Assembly (NCBI GenBank): GCA_029690005.1
Contig: CP121458.1
Span: 5,351,872 to 5,415,871 of the forward strand
DNA: 64,000 nucleotides
Direction: 5' to 3'
Source of the DNA: Prescottella defluvii
GTDB taxonomy: Bacteria > Actinomycetota > Actinomycetes > Mycobacteriales > Mycobacteriaceae
Shown: positions 8,799 through 17,827 of the stretch, one piece after another
Position numbering within the stretch: position 1 is the first letter of the stretch
Layout: the number at the start of each line of letters is the position of its first letter
Translations under genes and position numbers: made by a program
Notes under the pieces: model-generated
What the model saw: the letters and a program-made list of their open reading frames with translations, nothing else
What the model was told of the DNA's origin: nothing
Database searches by the model: none

Positions 8799-8967
8799 TG
8801 CGCTAGTCGCCTCCGAAAGCCGTAACACTCGCCGATCAACTCGGCCAGCTGCCACCCGCCCGAAAACCAGACTAGTCCCCTTGTCGCACTACCCGAAAGA
8901 TCGAAGCCCTGACCTGGGCCTTCGACGCTCCGCTGAACAAAAACACACCAAGTGGTATATTTATCTC

Positions 8968-9001
8968 GCTCGGGTGTGCTGCAGGGGGTGCGCACCCGAG
9001 C
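8968..9001 (-). terminator. Hairpin downstream of corA
   Basis: Arms GCTCGGGTG (8968-8976) and CACCCGAGC (8993-9001) enclose 16 bases and are followed on the minus strand by the AT-rich GAGATAAATATACC. A likely end for the corA transcript; the same AT-rich tract could hold the promoter of the TetR gene at 8798. Nothing else is recognised in 8799-9056. Confidence 0.55.
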
Positions 9002-9056
9002 CTCCGCACTTTCAGTGAGCCCCAGCGGCTCCCGGGCCACTACTTTCCACGCTCGC

Positions 9057-10126
9057 CTAGAGCCAACCGCGGCGTTTGAAGCTCACCCACAACCCCGTGG
9101 CGAGGCCCACGAGCATCAGTGCACTGAGCCAGAAGCCCCACGGTTCCGAGTAGCCGGGAAACGGGATGTTCTGCCCGAAGTACCCGGTCACCCCGGTCGG
9201 GATGGCGATGATCGCAGCCCACGCGGTGAGCTTCTTCATGATCTCGTTCAGAGAATTGCCCTGCATGGCGAGACTCGTCGACAGAATCGACTCGATCGTG
9301 TCCCGCAGTCCGTCGATCCGCTCGGTCGCCCGCAAGGCGTGGTCGTAGACGTCCTGGTAATACGGCACGATCTCGGCGTACGCCACGTGCACACCCGGCC
9401 GGAGCAGTGCGCTGATCGCCTCGTTCATCGGCAGCACCACCCGCGACAGCTGCGCGACGTCCTTGCGCACCGCGAAGCTCTGCAACTGGACGGCCCGGGT
9501 CGGCCCTGTCCCCTCGAGCAGATCGTCCTCGAGCGACTGGATCCGCTCGTCGAGGTCGTCGAGCACCTCGAAGTAGCCGTCCACCAGTTGGTCCAGCAGC
9601 GAGTGGACCAGGAACCCGACACCGCGCTCGGTGAGCGCGCCGATGTCGTCCCACTCGGCGAGGAGCGGCTCGAGCGGGAACCCGTCGTCCGAGCGGATCG
9701 TGATCAATGCCCGATCGAGAATGAAGGCGGCCACCCGTGTCGGCACGAGCGTTCCGCTGCGGGGATCGATGTGGACGGCGCGGGCGTGCAGCAGGCTGTG
9801 GTCGCGATAGCGCACCAGCCGCGGTCGCTGGCTCCCGCGGCGGCGTTCTCGATCGCCAGCGGATGCAGTTCCACCTCCCCACCGACGAGCGGGGCGAGCG
9901 CCTGCAGATCGGCCGACGTCGGTGCCAGCAGGTCCACCCAGATCAGTGCGTCGGGCTCGCCGAAATGTTCCGCGAGTTCGACGAGCGGAAGGTCCGACGC
10001 GGTGAGGACACCACCCCGATAGAGCCGACTGCGGTGCGCACAGTGCACCTGCGCGTCCCGGTCCTGCCGATCGACGCCTTCGCCTTCCTGCTGCGCGGTC
10101 TCACTCACGCCTCCGATCATGTCGTA
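9057..10126 (-). CDS. corA: CorA-family divalent-metal transporter (frameshifted)
   Basis: CorA-type Mg2+/Co2+ channel of the inner membrane, about 357 residues. A cytoplasmic domain with long acidic helices (ERIQSLEDDLLEG) leads to two C-terminal membrane segments and the signature region YFGQNIPFPG; the usual GMN is GQN here, a variant I believe occurs in actinobacterial CorA-like proteins. The frame breaks at 9834-9836, where CCC should be CCCC; correction gives GSQRPRLVRYRDHSLLHA. The start is uncertain: ATG at 10126 or 10117, or GTG just after GGAGG near 10100. It stands alone, divergent from phoX. Confidence 0.8.
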
Positions 10127-10383
10127 CATCCGCCACCACATCGGGCCGCACCTGCCGAACCGTCGGCCGGCGCGGGCTGGGAGGGGTGCGTGTCTCCGGG
10201 TCGACCCCCAACGTACTTTCCGAAAACGACTGAAGCGAAGGCGCTTTCACTGTCTCATCACGCATTCCCTTCCACGCGGGAAAGTTCCGAGCCGATTCAT
10301 CGGCAGGACATCCGGGGGCGTTCTGTCGTTGCGTTTGCGCACCTACCCTCCTCGCGTCCTTGCCCACCAACGGAGGTATCCCG
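10127..10383. promoter_or_regulatory. corA/phoX divergent intergenic region
   Basis: No gene seen. It holds a perfect short palindrome GCCGAT-TC-ATCGGC at 10291-10304 and AAGCG-AAGG-CGCTT at 10233-10246; either could be an operator. No GTTCACC PHO box was found before the phoX-like gene. Confidence 0.35.
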
Positions 10384-11844
10384 GTGACAAGCTCACCGCT
10401 CGATCGCCGCACGTTCCTCGGACGGACCGCCCTCGCCGAACTCGGGGTGACGCTCGCGGGCAATGTCGGCACTCTCTTCCAGCCCGCGCTCGCGTCCGCG
10501 GCGCCCGGCAAAGCTGTCGGCTACGGCCCGCTCGTTCCCGACCCCAAGGGGATCCTCGCGCTGCCCGCGGGATTCTCCTACGCGATCGTCTCCCGTTCGG
10601 GAGAAACGAAACTCGACGACGGCTCCCCGGTCCCGGGCGACCCGGACGCGAACGGCGTGTTCGCGAACGGCAACGGCACCACAATCGTCACCAACCACGA
10701 GATCGGCAGCGACGAACCCTTCGGCGTCCCGGTAGTCGACGGGCTCACCTACGACCCCGGTGCGCGCGGCGGGACCACCACGACCACGATCGCGCCGAAC
10801 GGGTCACGCCAGGGCCAGTACGTCAGCGTGGCAGGCACGGTGAACAACTGCGCTGGCGGAATCACCCCGTGGGGCACCTGGCTCACCTGTGAGGAGACCG
10901 AGGCCCGCGCCGGATCGAAGGGCTTCACCGTGGACCACGGGTACGTCTTCGAGGTCGATCCGGCCAGCCGGGCGGCGAACATCGGCAAGAGCCCGATCCC
11001 GCTGAAGTTCCTCGGCCGGTACGCGCACGAGGCGGTGGCCGTCGACCCGGCGTCCGGCACCATCTACCTCACCGAGGACGCGTCCGGCCCGAACGGCCTG
11101 TACTACCGGTGGACCCCGCCAGCCGGTTTCAAGGGCGGCCGGGGCGCGCTGCACGCACTCGCCCAGTCGCCGAGCGGCGACACCGCCGGCACCCTGCAGG
11201 CGATGACGTGCTTCGCCGGTGACGTCCACGTGCCGGACCTGTCGCAGGCCACGGAACCGGGCGTTCGTTACACCGTCCGATGGGTCGACGTCCCCGACCG
11301 CGACGCGAAGTCCACCTCGGTGCGCAAGCAGTTCACGAACGACCAGGTCACCCACAGCCGCAAGCCCGAGGGGCAGTGGTGGGGCGACGGTGGTGTGTAC
11401 TTCGTCGCCAGCTACGCCCGGACCAGCGACGGCAGCGTCGCCGAGCACGACGGTCAGGTGTGGTTCCACAACCCGGTCGCCCAGACGATCGAACTGAAAA
11501 CCCTGTTCGGCGTGAACCCGGATCCGTCCGTCGACACCGGCAACTACGACGGCCCCGACAACATCACCGTGTCGCCGCACGGCGGCGTGATCCTCGCCGA
11601 GGACGACGAGGGAATCGACCACCTGATCGGGGTGACGGAGAACGGCGAGCCGTTCCCGATCGCGCGGAACGAACTGAACGACAGCGAGTTCTGTGGTCCC
11701 GCGTTCAGCGCCGACGGGAAGACGCTCTACGCGAACATCCAGTCGTCGGGGCTGACCCTCGCGATTCGCGGACCGTGGCGCCGCCCGACGAGCGGCTCGG
11801 CGAACCTGCCGTTCGGCTCGTCGAACCTGCCCTTCGGTTCCTGA
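10384..11844 (+). CDS. PhoX-family (DUF839) secreted phosphatase-like protein
   Basis: Protein of the PhoX/DUF839 beta-propeller family, 486 residues, expected outside the membrane as a phosphatase or related hydrolase. The N-terminus LDRRTFLGRTALAELG is a twin-arginine (Tat) signal, followed by an Ala-rich cleavage region near ALASAAPGKA. Family blocks include NCAGGITPWGTWLTCEET, RYAHEAVAVDP and DNITVSPHGGVILAEDD, the last two typical of its metal-binding core. GTG at 10384 follows GGAGGT by six bases. The C-terminus ends in a small tandem repeat NLPFGS-SNLPFGS. It is monocistronic, ending in a strong hairpin. Substrate unproven. Confidence 0.87.
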   Translation: MTSSPLDRRTFLGRTALAELGVTLAGNVGTLFQPALASAAPGKAVGYGPLVPDPKGILALPAGFSYAIVSRSGETKLDDGSPVPGDPDANGVFANGNGTTIVTNHEIGSDEPFGVPVVDGLTYDPGARGGTTTTTIAPNGSRQGQYVSVAGTVNNCAGGITPWGTWLTCEETEARAGSKGFTVDHGYVFEVDPASRAANIGKSPIPLKFLGRYAHEAVAVDPASGTIYLTEDASGPNGLYYRWTPPAGFKGGRGALHALAQSPSGDTAGTLQAMTCFAGDVHVPDLSQATEPGVRYTVRWVDVPDRDAKSTSVRKQFTNDQVTHSRKPEGQWWGDGGVYFVASYARTSDGSVAEHDGQVWFHNPVAQTIELKTLFGVNPDPSVDTGNYDGPDNITVSPHGGVILAEDDEGIDHLIGVTENGEPFPIARNELNDSEFCGPAFSADGKTLYANIQSSGLTLAIRGPWRRPTSGSANLPFGSSNLPFGS

Positions 11845-11870
11845 TCCGAAACCGTCCCGGAAACACATCA

Positions 11871-11901
11871 GCGGCCCGCTCCGAAATTCGGAGCGGGCCG
11901 C
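11871..11901 (+). terminator. Terminator after phoX-like gene
   Basis: A perfect palindrome with 15-base arms, GCGGCCCGCTCCGAA and its complement around one central A. There is no T-run after it on the plus strand. It separates phoX from the convergent hypothetical gene and may serve both. Confidence 0.65.
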
Positions 11902-11937
11902 CGCCTCGTCATCGCCTCGGGTGACAGCCGAGCGGTG

Positions 11938-12576
11938 TCATTGTGAGAGTCCGTCGAAGACCTCTGCCCAGTTTCCGCCGGCAGTATTCATCGCATTCCG
12001 AGTCTCACCGAGAACGTCCCGAGCGATCTGCTCGAGCGTGGTCCCGGCGGCAGGGCTCTCGGCGCCCTTGATTGCCCTAATACCCTCTGCCGTTGCATCG
12101 AATTGCTCTTTCCATTGCCCGGCGGAGGACAGCAGGAATCTGAGGTGGTAGGGGTAGTCGAAGTCAGGCACCGGTACCCCGGTTTCTGCGATGTTCTTCA
12201 GCGAGGCAATGATCGACCGCAGTTGTCCGGACTCGAAGGAGCACGACTCCGGCTCCGCCAACTCCGGGTATTCGATTGATCCGTCGACGAGACCTCGCCA
12301 GTACTCGCGATCGTGAAGGCCATCCCGCTGCTCCATGTGTGTCTCCGCGAAGACCGACATGAGTTCGCTGTTGTCGATGAGTGGGGAAAGGACCAGATCT
12401 TCGCTGAAGTCGTAACCGAAGAAGTACCGAGTGCCGTCGACCTCGATCGATTCGATTCCTCCGATGTGGCGGTAATCTCGAAGCAACGGTTCAGGAATAC
12501 TCGTCGCCGCCGCTTCTTCACCATTGGGGGTTTCGCTCTCGCCGCATCCCTGGATGCCCACCATCTCTCCATTCAT
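11938..12576 (-). CDS. Hypothetical acidic protein of low GC
   Basis: Not recognised. A 212-residue, acidic, soluble-looking protein with aromatic patches (TRYFFGYDFSEDL, FDYPYHLRFLL) and no membrane segment. The sequence IQGCGES near the start looks like a lipobox cysteine, but no hydrophobic leader precedes it in any frame, so lipoprotein status is rejected. Base composition is visibly lower in GC and codon use less biased than neighbours, which suggests acquisition by transfer. The start may be ATG at 12576 or 12564; neither has a strong ribosome site. It lies alone between two terminator hairpins, next to tRNA-Lys, a common integration neighbour, but no integrase or attachment repeat is visible. 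Confidence 0.6.
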   Translation of the reverse strand: MNGEMVGIQGCGESETPNGEEAAATSIPEPLLRDYRHIGGIESIEVDGTRYFFGYDFSEDLVLSPLIDNSELMSVFAETHMEQRDGLHDREYWRGLVDGSIEYPELAEPESCSFESGQLRSIIASLKNIAETGVPVPDFDYPYHLRFLLSSAGQWKEQFDATAEGIRAIKGAESPAAGTTLEQIARDVLGETRNAMNTAGGNWAEVFDGLSQ

Positions 12577-12682
12577 CCGCGAGTCCGACCTTGTCGAGCG
12601 CAGTCGGTAGGAGGGTAGCGGGCTGGTGGCGATGAGCGATCTTCGACGTTCCGATCACTGACCCACCGCCGAAAACACGAGA

Positions 12683-12707
12683 CCCCGCCAGGATGATCCT
12701 GGCGGGG
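12683..12707 (-). terminator. Terminator of tRNA-Lys
   Basis: Hairpin with arms CCCCGCCAGGA and TCCTGGCGGGG around TGA, followed on the minus strand by CTCGTGTTTTC, just past the 3' end of tRNA-Lys. Confidence 0.75.
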
Positions 12708-12716
12708 GTGTGTGCG

Positions 12717-12789
12717 TGCCCCCAGTAGGGCTCGAACCTACGACCTGCGGATTAAAAGTCCGTAGCTCTACCAACTGAGCTATAGGGGC
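12717..12789 (-). tRNA. tRNA-Lys(TTT)
   Basis: A 73-base cloverleaf on the minus strand: acceptor GCCCCTA/TGGGGGC, discriminator A, D-arm AGCTCAGTTGGTAGAGCT, anticodon loop CTTTTAA in a CGGA/TCCG stem, so anticodon TTT; T-loop GGTTCGAGCCC. Confidence 0.97.
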
Positions 12790-13164
12790 GTGCGGGCAGC
12801 AGTCTAATGGGATCGAGACGATCGTGGAAACCTCGCCCCCGACAACGCTGGTCGCGGACGACGATTGGCGCGAACGTCCGGCCGTCGGCGCACCGGTGAG
12901 GGGTGAGGGTGTGATACCAGTGCGCCGACAGTCGCCCTCCCCCGAAGGGCCCGACGAACGGTCGGACGATATGGCGGACGCCCCGCCTCCAGACTGACGG
13001 GGCGTCCAGCGGAACCGTCGGCAGCACCCGGAACCGACGACCCACCCCCGCGCAAGGAGGCAACAACAGATCACCACAACGCATCTGCGCGCGAAAGGGT
13101 TCGACGCGATGTCAGGAGCAAGGACCCGCAAACGAGGGACGAAGGTCCCAGGCTCTGGTCGGCG
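12790..13164. other. Intergenic region upstream of tRNA-Lys
   Basis: No gene is supported in this 375-base gap. It includes the promoter side of tRNA-Lys and a hairpin with 10-base arms GGACGCCCCG (12976-12985) and CGGGGCGTCC (12998-13007), which could end the minus-strand membrane-protein transcript arriving from 13165. Confidence 0.5.
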
Positions 13165-13763
13165 TCACAGTTCGGGGGCCGGCGACTCTCCCGGCGACTG
13201 AGGCTCGCGCTGGTGCAGATTGTTGCGGAGCCTGGTCACCTCCTCGCCGCGCTTGCGGTACCGCCGCTGCAGGAAGACCGCGGCGGCGAACAGCAGCACG
13301 CCGATGATCGCGCCCCACAGCGAGGCGCCGCGGAAGCCGGGCGCGTCGACGTCCATCGTGCGCTCCCCCGCGTGCGCGGCGCTGCTGCCTCCGAGTACCA
13401 CCGTGAGCGTCAGCAGATTCGGGATCGCGAAGATGATGCCGAGGACCAGACTGCCGATCACCCAGATCCTGGCGTGCTCGCGGCGACGCGACCGCCATGC
13501 AAAGTAGAACAGCAGCAACGGAATCACCGTGCCCACGATTCCGTACAGCAGACCCCATGTGATGCCGAGCGAGAAGCTGCCGGAAGACAGCGAACCCACC
13601 CGCTGCGACCACCACCGTGGCAGGAACGCCGCGAGCACGAAGTACACGACGACGAGGGCCACGACGATTACAGCGACCCAGATCGCCTTCTTCGCCCAGA
13701 CCGGCATTCCCGCATTCTGTGACGCCGGCGTGCTCCGGCCGCCGGCGTGGAAGCTTTGCTCAT
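13165..13763 (-). CDS. Small integral membrane protein (frameshifted)
   Basis: Unassigned membrane protein of about 199 residues. After a Ser/Thr/Pro-rich start come at least four hydrophobic segments (AIWVAVIVVALVVVYFVLA, ITWGLLYGIVGTVIPLLLFY, IWVIGSLVLGIIFAIPNLLT, ASLWGAIIGVLLFAAAVFL) and a basic, charged tail. ATG at 13763 sits six bases after GGAGG; a second ATG at 13769 overlaps the yjbR stop as ATGA, so translation is coupled. One base is missing near 13737-13742 (GGG read as GG); correction joins MSKASTPAG to RSTPASQNAGMPVW. Function unknown; the operon with yjbR is clear. Confidence 0.7.
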
Positions 13764-13765
13764 GC

Positions 13766-14152
13766 TCATCCTCCCGTCGTGGACACTGCGTCCTCTGCAA
13801 GCACAACACGTGCCAGCGTTTTCGGCGCGATCAAGGTGTACGAAGTCCGCACCCATTCACGCAGTTGCGCCCACCATTCGTCCGCCCCGTCGCGTGGCAC
13901 CGTCACCGATACCCAACCGTGCCGACCGAGCCCGTAACCGACCGGCTCGGCGCCGGATTCGGTTGCGATGACAGCGGCCGCCTCGTCCTTGGTGAGTTTG
14001 AAGGACAGACTGGTCGCGTCGGCATCCGAGAACACGAAGTTCTTGCCGCGCACTCGAAAACTGGGGTGCCCACCCCACTCCTCGATGTCGACCCGCTGCG
14101 CTTCCGGCAGTTCGTCGACGATCCGCTCCAACCGACTCATGTTGGCGACCAT
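13766..14152 (-). CDS. MmcQ/YjbR-family DNA-binding-fold protein
   Basis: YjbR/MmcQ family protein of 128 residues; the fold resembles DNA-binding CyaY-like proteins but the role is unproven. Family features seen: an N-terminal helix (SRLERIVDELPEA), a central GKNFVFSDADATSLSFKLTK strand pair, and the C-terminal tryptophan motif EWWAQLREWVRTSYTLIAPK. ATG at 14152 is used; ATG at 14140 is an alternative. Its stop overlaps the first ATG of the membrane-protein gene, so the two are co-translated. Confidence 0.82.
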   Translation of the reverse strand: MVANMSRLERIVDELPEAQRVDIEEWGGHPSFRVRGKNFVFSDADATSLSFKLTKDEAAAVIATESGAEPVGYGLGRHGWVSVTVPRDGADEWWAQLREWVRTSYTLIAPKTLARVVLAEDAVSTTGG

Positions 14153-14285
14153 GGCGCGATTGTGTGCATCTGCCGTCCACCGCCGCAAGACTTTCGGCCA
14201 GCCGATAGCGAACTTCGATGATTCAATTGCGCGATGCCCCGGTCTCCGGCCCCCACCAACAACCGAACTCGGGGTATCGCCGAGG

Positions 14286-15554
14286 TCAGCGGGAGTCGCG
14301 GCACTCGTACGCGGGAGCCGGAATCCGATCCGGGTGGCGCGACTTGCCGAACAGCCATGACGCGGACAGGATCGCAACGCCGAGCAGCACAGCGATGAAC
14401 GCGACCGTCGCCGGCCACCCACCGGCGGCGTACGCGACACCGGCGCACGCGCCCGCGACGCTCGACCCGAGGTAGTGCGCGAACAGGTACATCGACGACG
14501 CCTCGGCCCGGTGGTCGGTCGCGAGCCGGCCCACCCAGCCGCTGGCGACCGAGTGAGCGGCGAAGAACCCACCGGTGAAGAGCAGCATGCCGAGCAGCAC
14601 GAGTGGCAGCAGCCGCGCCAGCGTGATCGCCGACCCGAGCACCATCGTCACGACCGCACCGAGGAGCACCGAAGGCCGGCCGAAGCGGTCGGCCGCCGCG
14701 CCCGCCGCGGCCGAGGTGTAGGTCCCGGCGAGATACATCAGGAACACCAGCCCCACCAACCCCTCGGGCAGTGAGAACGGGGCGTCGAGGAGGCGGAAGC
14801 CGAGGAAGTTGTACGCCGAGACGAACCCGCCCATCAACAGGAAGCCCAACGCGAACAGCGTGGCGAGGGCCGGGTTGCGCAGGTGGCCGAGGAGATTCGT
14901 GACGACGATGCGCGGGTGCACCCGCTGTGGCCGGAAGTTGCGCGACGGCGGGAGCGTGCGGGTCATGAGCACCGCGAGGACGAGCGCCAGAACCGACGCG
15001 GCCTCCATCGCCCAGCGCCACGAGGCCACGTCGAGGACCACCGACGGCACGAGCCTGCCGACCAGTCCCCCGATCGTCGTGCCTGCGACGTAGCGGCCCA
15101 TCGCGGAACCGAGGTCGCGGGGGTGGATCTCCTCGGCGAGGTACGCCATCGCGACCGCCGGGATGCCGGCGAGCGCGACGCCCTGCAGCGCCCGCCCCAC
15201 CAACAGCACGCCGATGCTCGGACTCAGCGGCAACAGGATTCCGAGCACGCCGGACACCGCCGCGGACGTCACCATCACACGGGTACGGCCGAACCGTTCG
15301 GACAGCACACTCGCCGGGATGATCGCGACCGCCACCAGTCCGGTCGTCACCGACACCGCGAGCGCCGCCACCGCCGGTGCCACCCCGAACGTCTCGGTCA
15401 GCGCCGGCAGCAGGGCCTGCGCCGAGTACATCGAGACGAACGTCGTGAGCCCGGCCGCGAACAGCGCGACGGTGATGGCGCGGTACTCGCGCGAACCCCG
15501 GGTGGTCCGTCCGTCGAGCGCGTCACCCGCGCGATCCACCACTGTGCGATTCAT
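14286..15554 (-). CDS. MFS transporter, YnfM-like efflux family
   Basis: Twelve-segment major facilitator transporter of 422 residues, resembling YnfM/arabinose-efflux-type exporters. The motif-A region between segments 2 and 3 reads SVLSERFGRTRVMV and the matching central loop ADRFGRPSVLLG. ATG at 15554 has GGAGG seven bases upstream; longer reading begins in non-conserved sequence. It is divergent from a LysR gene, with a 10-base-arm inverted repeat between them, the usual arrangement for a LysR-controlled exporter. Substrate unknown; drug or metabolite efflux is likely. Confidence 0.88.
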   Translation of the reverse strand: MNRTVVDRAGDALDGRTTRGSREYRAITVALFAAGLTTFVSMYSAQALLPALTETFGVAPAVAALAVSVTTGLVAVAIIPASVLSERFGRTRVMVTSAAVSGVLGILLPLSPSIGVLLVGRALQGVALAGIPAVAMAYLAEEIHPRDLGSAMGRYVAGTTIGGLVGRLVPSVVLDVASWRWAMEAASVLALVLAVLMTRTLPPSRNFRPQRVHPRIVVTNLLGHLRNPALATLFALGFLLMGGFVSAYNFLGFRLLDAPFSLPEGLVGLVFLMYLAGTYTSAAAGAAADRFGRPSVLLGAVVTMVLGSAITLARLLPLVLLGMLLFTGGFFAAHSVASGWVGRLATDHRAEASSMYLFAHYLGSSVAGACAGVAYAAGGWPATVAFIAVLLGVAILSASWLFGKSRHPDRIPAPAYECRDSR

Positions 15555-15617
15555 GCCATTGCCTCCGCTGCCCTCGTCAGCCATCCTCGCGAGCCGCTCG
15601 ATGGAAAGGAAATGCAT

Positions 15618-15650
15618 TTGTGCACAGTTGTTGATGCATGCTGTGCATAA
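15618..15650. promoter_or_regulatory. LysR-type operator between MFS and LysR genes
   Basis: TTGTGCACAG (15618-15627) and CTGTGCATAA (15641-15650) form an inverted repeat with one mismatch and a 13-base spacer, which contains a T-N11-A-type core. It lies in the 105-base divergent gap, ten bases before the LysR start, and is probably the LysR autoregulatory site. Confidence 0.65.
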
Positions 15651-15659
15651 GCTGTACCG

Positions 15660-16576
15660 GTGGAATTGATCGACGGCCTGCGGTGGTTCATCGCGCTCGC
15701 CGAGACCGAGCAGGTCACGGCGGCGTCGGACATGCTGCGCATCTCCCAGCCGACGCTGTCGCGCCGCCTGGCCCGACTCGAGCGTGACCTGGGCGTCGAA
15801 CTGTTCGACCGGCACGGCCGGCGCCTCGAACTCAACGACCGCGGTCGTGTCCTTCTCGAACATGCACGTCGCGCGTCGGCGGAGCTGTCCGCCGCACAGC
15901 GTGAGATCGCGTCGTTCGACAGCCCCGACCGCGGAACGGTGCGGCTGAGTTTCCTGCACTCGTTCGGCACCTGGCTGATTCCGCGGGTCCTGCGCTCCTA
16001 CCGGGAGCAGCGACCGCGGGTGTCGTTCACGCTGTACCAGGACGCCGCGCAGGCCCTCGTCGATCGCGTCGTCGACGGCCGCGACGACCTCGCGTTCGTC
16101 TCCCGCGCCCGCGCACCGCGCTGGTGCGGTGGGCGCCGATCACGCACCAGCGGCTCGCGCTGGCCGTGCCGGCCGGACATCGCCTCGGCGACGAGGCGTC
16201 GCTCGATCTCGCCGCCGCCGCGAACGAGTCGTTCATCGTCATGCACGAGGACTACGGGATGCGCCGGATCTTCGACGAACTGTGCGCCGAGGCGGGCTTC
16301 GCGCCGAACGTCGTCTTCGAGTCCAGCGAACTGGCCACGATCGGTGGCCTGGCGTCCGCGTCGCTGGGCGTCGCGGTAATGCCGTGGCAGGAACCACACG
16401 GCTGGCCCGAGGGTGTGACGCTCGTCCCGCTGGACGGCGCCGGACGTGACATCGGCCTGGTCTGGGCGAGCGGCCGGGCGCTGCCGGCCGCCGCGGAGCG
16501 CTTCCTGAAATTCACAACCGATTCACAGGAAGTCGAACCTGAAGAAACAGCTCCGACGGAGGTCACCGACGTGTAA
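15660..16576 (+). CDS. LysR-family regulator (frameshifted)
   Basis: LysR-type regulator, about 305 residues. The N-terminal helix-turn-helix reads QVTAASDMLRISQPTLSRRL then LGVELFDRHGRRLELNDRG; the C-terminal effector domain contains GGLASASLGVAVMPW. The frame breaks near 16108-16110, where CCC probably should be CCCC; correction gives RTALVRWAPITHQRLAL. GTG at 15660 is the probable start. It probably controls the divergent MFS exporter through the palindrome between them. Confidence 0.82.
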
Positions 16577-16684
16577 CGTCCGCCACACTCGGCGCGGTGT
16601 GCACATCACGAAACCGCCGGGCCCGCGGACAGCGGGGACTGGGGGACCTACGGCGGCATCGCCAGTCGAAGCCTCCCCTTCGAT

Positions 16685-16714
16685 CTGCAAACCTACGGTA
16701 GCGTAGGTTTGCAG
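16685..16714. promoter_or_regulatory. Perfect 13-bp-arm palindrome upstream of desA
   Basis: CTGCAAACCTACG (16685-16697), four bases, CGTAGGTTTGCAG (16702-16714). It sits 63 bases before the desaturase start and no T-run follows, so an operator is more likely than a terminator. In mycobacteria a TetR-type repressor (MadR) controls desA1/desA2; whether this is the equivalent site is inference. Confidence 0.65.
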
Positions 16715-16776
16715 CACGGTCTGAAGCGCACGTCAACGTCATTCAGCGTCACCGACTTTCATGGAGGCAGAAACCG

Positions 16777-17731
16777 ATGTCGAGGGATCTCACTCAGCTT
16801 CGAGCTGCTGCAGGAGCTGCAGCCTGTTGCGGAAGAGAACGTGAATCGGCATCTCTCCATGGCCAAGGATTGGCATCCACACGATTACGTCCCGTGGGAC
16901 GAGGGTCGCAACTTCGCCGCGATGGGCGGCGAGGACTGGGATCCCGAGCAGTCCCAGCTCGACGAGGTCGCGAAGGCCGCGATGATCACCAACCTCCTCA
17001 CCGAGGACAACCTGCCGTCGTACCACCGCGAGATCGCCGAGAACTTCTCCCGCGACGGCGCGTGGGGCACCTGGGTGGGCCGCTGGACGGCCGAGGAGAA
17101 CCGCCACGGCATCGTGATGCGCGACTACCTCGTCGTCACCCGCGGCGTCGACCCGGTCGAGCTCGAGAACGCCCGCATGATCCACATGACGAACGGCTAC
17201 AACTCGCCGGCCGGCGACAGCGTCGGGCTGCTGCACTCGGTGTCGTACGTGACGTTCCAGGAACTCGCGACCCGCGTCTCGCACCGCAACACCGGAAAGG
17301 CGTGCCAGGACCCGATCGCCGATCGGATGCTGCAGCGCATCGCGGCCGACGAGAACCTGCACATGATCTTCTACCGGAACATCTGCGGCGCCGCGATGGA
17401 CATCGCGCCCGACCAGACGCTCAAGGCCGTGACCGACATCATCAAGAACTTCGAGATGCCCGGCGCCGGTATGCCGAACTTCCGACGCAACGGCGTCCTG
17501 ATGGCCAAGCACGGCATCTACGACCTGCGCCAGCATCTCGAGGAGGTCGTGCAGCCGGTACTGCGCAAGTGGAACGTGTTCGACCGCACGGACTTCACCG
17601 CCCGCGGCGAGGACACCCGTGAGGAGCTCGCGGTATTCCTCGAGACCCTCGAGCAGCAGGCCACCAAGTTCGAGGAGATGCGCGACCGCGCCCTCGCGCG
17701 CGAGGCCGCTCGCGCGGAGAAGGCCTCCTGA
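16777..17731 (+). CDS. desA: Acyl-ACP desaturase, DesA1-like (frameshifted)
   Basis: Soluble diiron acyl-ACP desaturase that inserts a double bond into ACP-bound fatty acyl chains, in mycobacteria tied to mycolate and oleate synthesis; about 317 residues. Diiron ligands are visible as EDNLPSYHREI, TAEENRHG (EENRH) and ADENLHMIFY (DENLH). GGAGG lies nine bases before ATG 16777. The frame breaks at 16798-16804, where CTTCGAG replaces CTCGAG; deleting one T gives MSRDLTQLELLQELQPVAEE, the family start. It ends in a strong terminator and precedes dusB, as in M. tuberculosis. Confidence 0.9.
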
Positions 17732-17761
17732 CGGGTCGCCACCTGCCCCGTTGCAGCTATC

Positions 17762-17801
17762 CTGTGCCCGGTACCGGATTCGGTACCGGGCACAGTCTTT
17801 T
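17762..17801 (+). terminator. Strong terminator after desA
   Basis: Fifteen-base arms CTGTGCCCGGTACCG (17762-17776) and complement (17781-17795) around GATT, followed by TCTTTT. A textbook Rho-independent terminator, 31 bases after the desaturase stop. Confidence 0.9.
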
Positions 17802-17827
17802 CTCCCGAAGAATTACCCGAGGTCTTC

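Noticed and set aside
11938..12576. Lipoprotein reading of IQGCGES in the low-GC orphan
   Set aside because: No hydrophobic leader precedes the cysteine in any of the three frames.
16685..16714. Terminator for the upstream LysR gene
   Set aside because: It lies over 100 bases past the LysR stop, has no T-run, and sits where the desA promoter is expected; an operator fits better.
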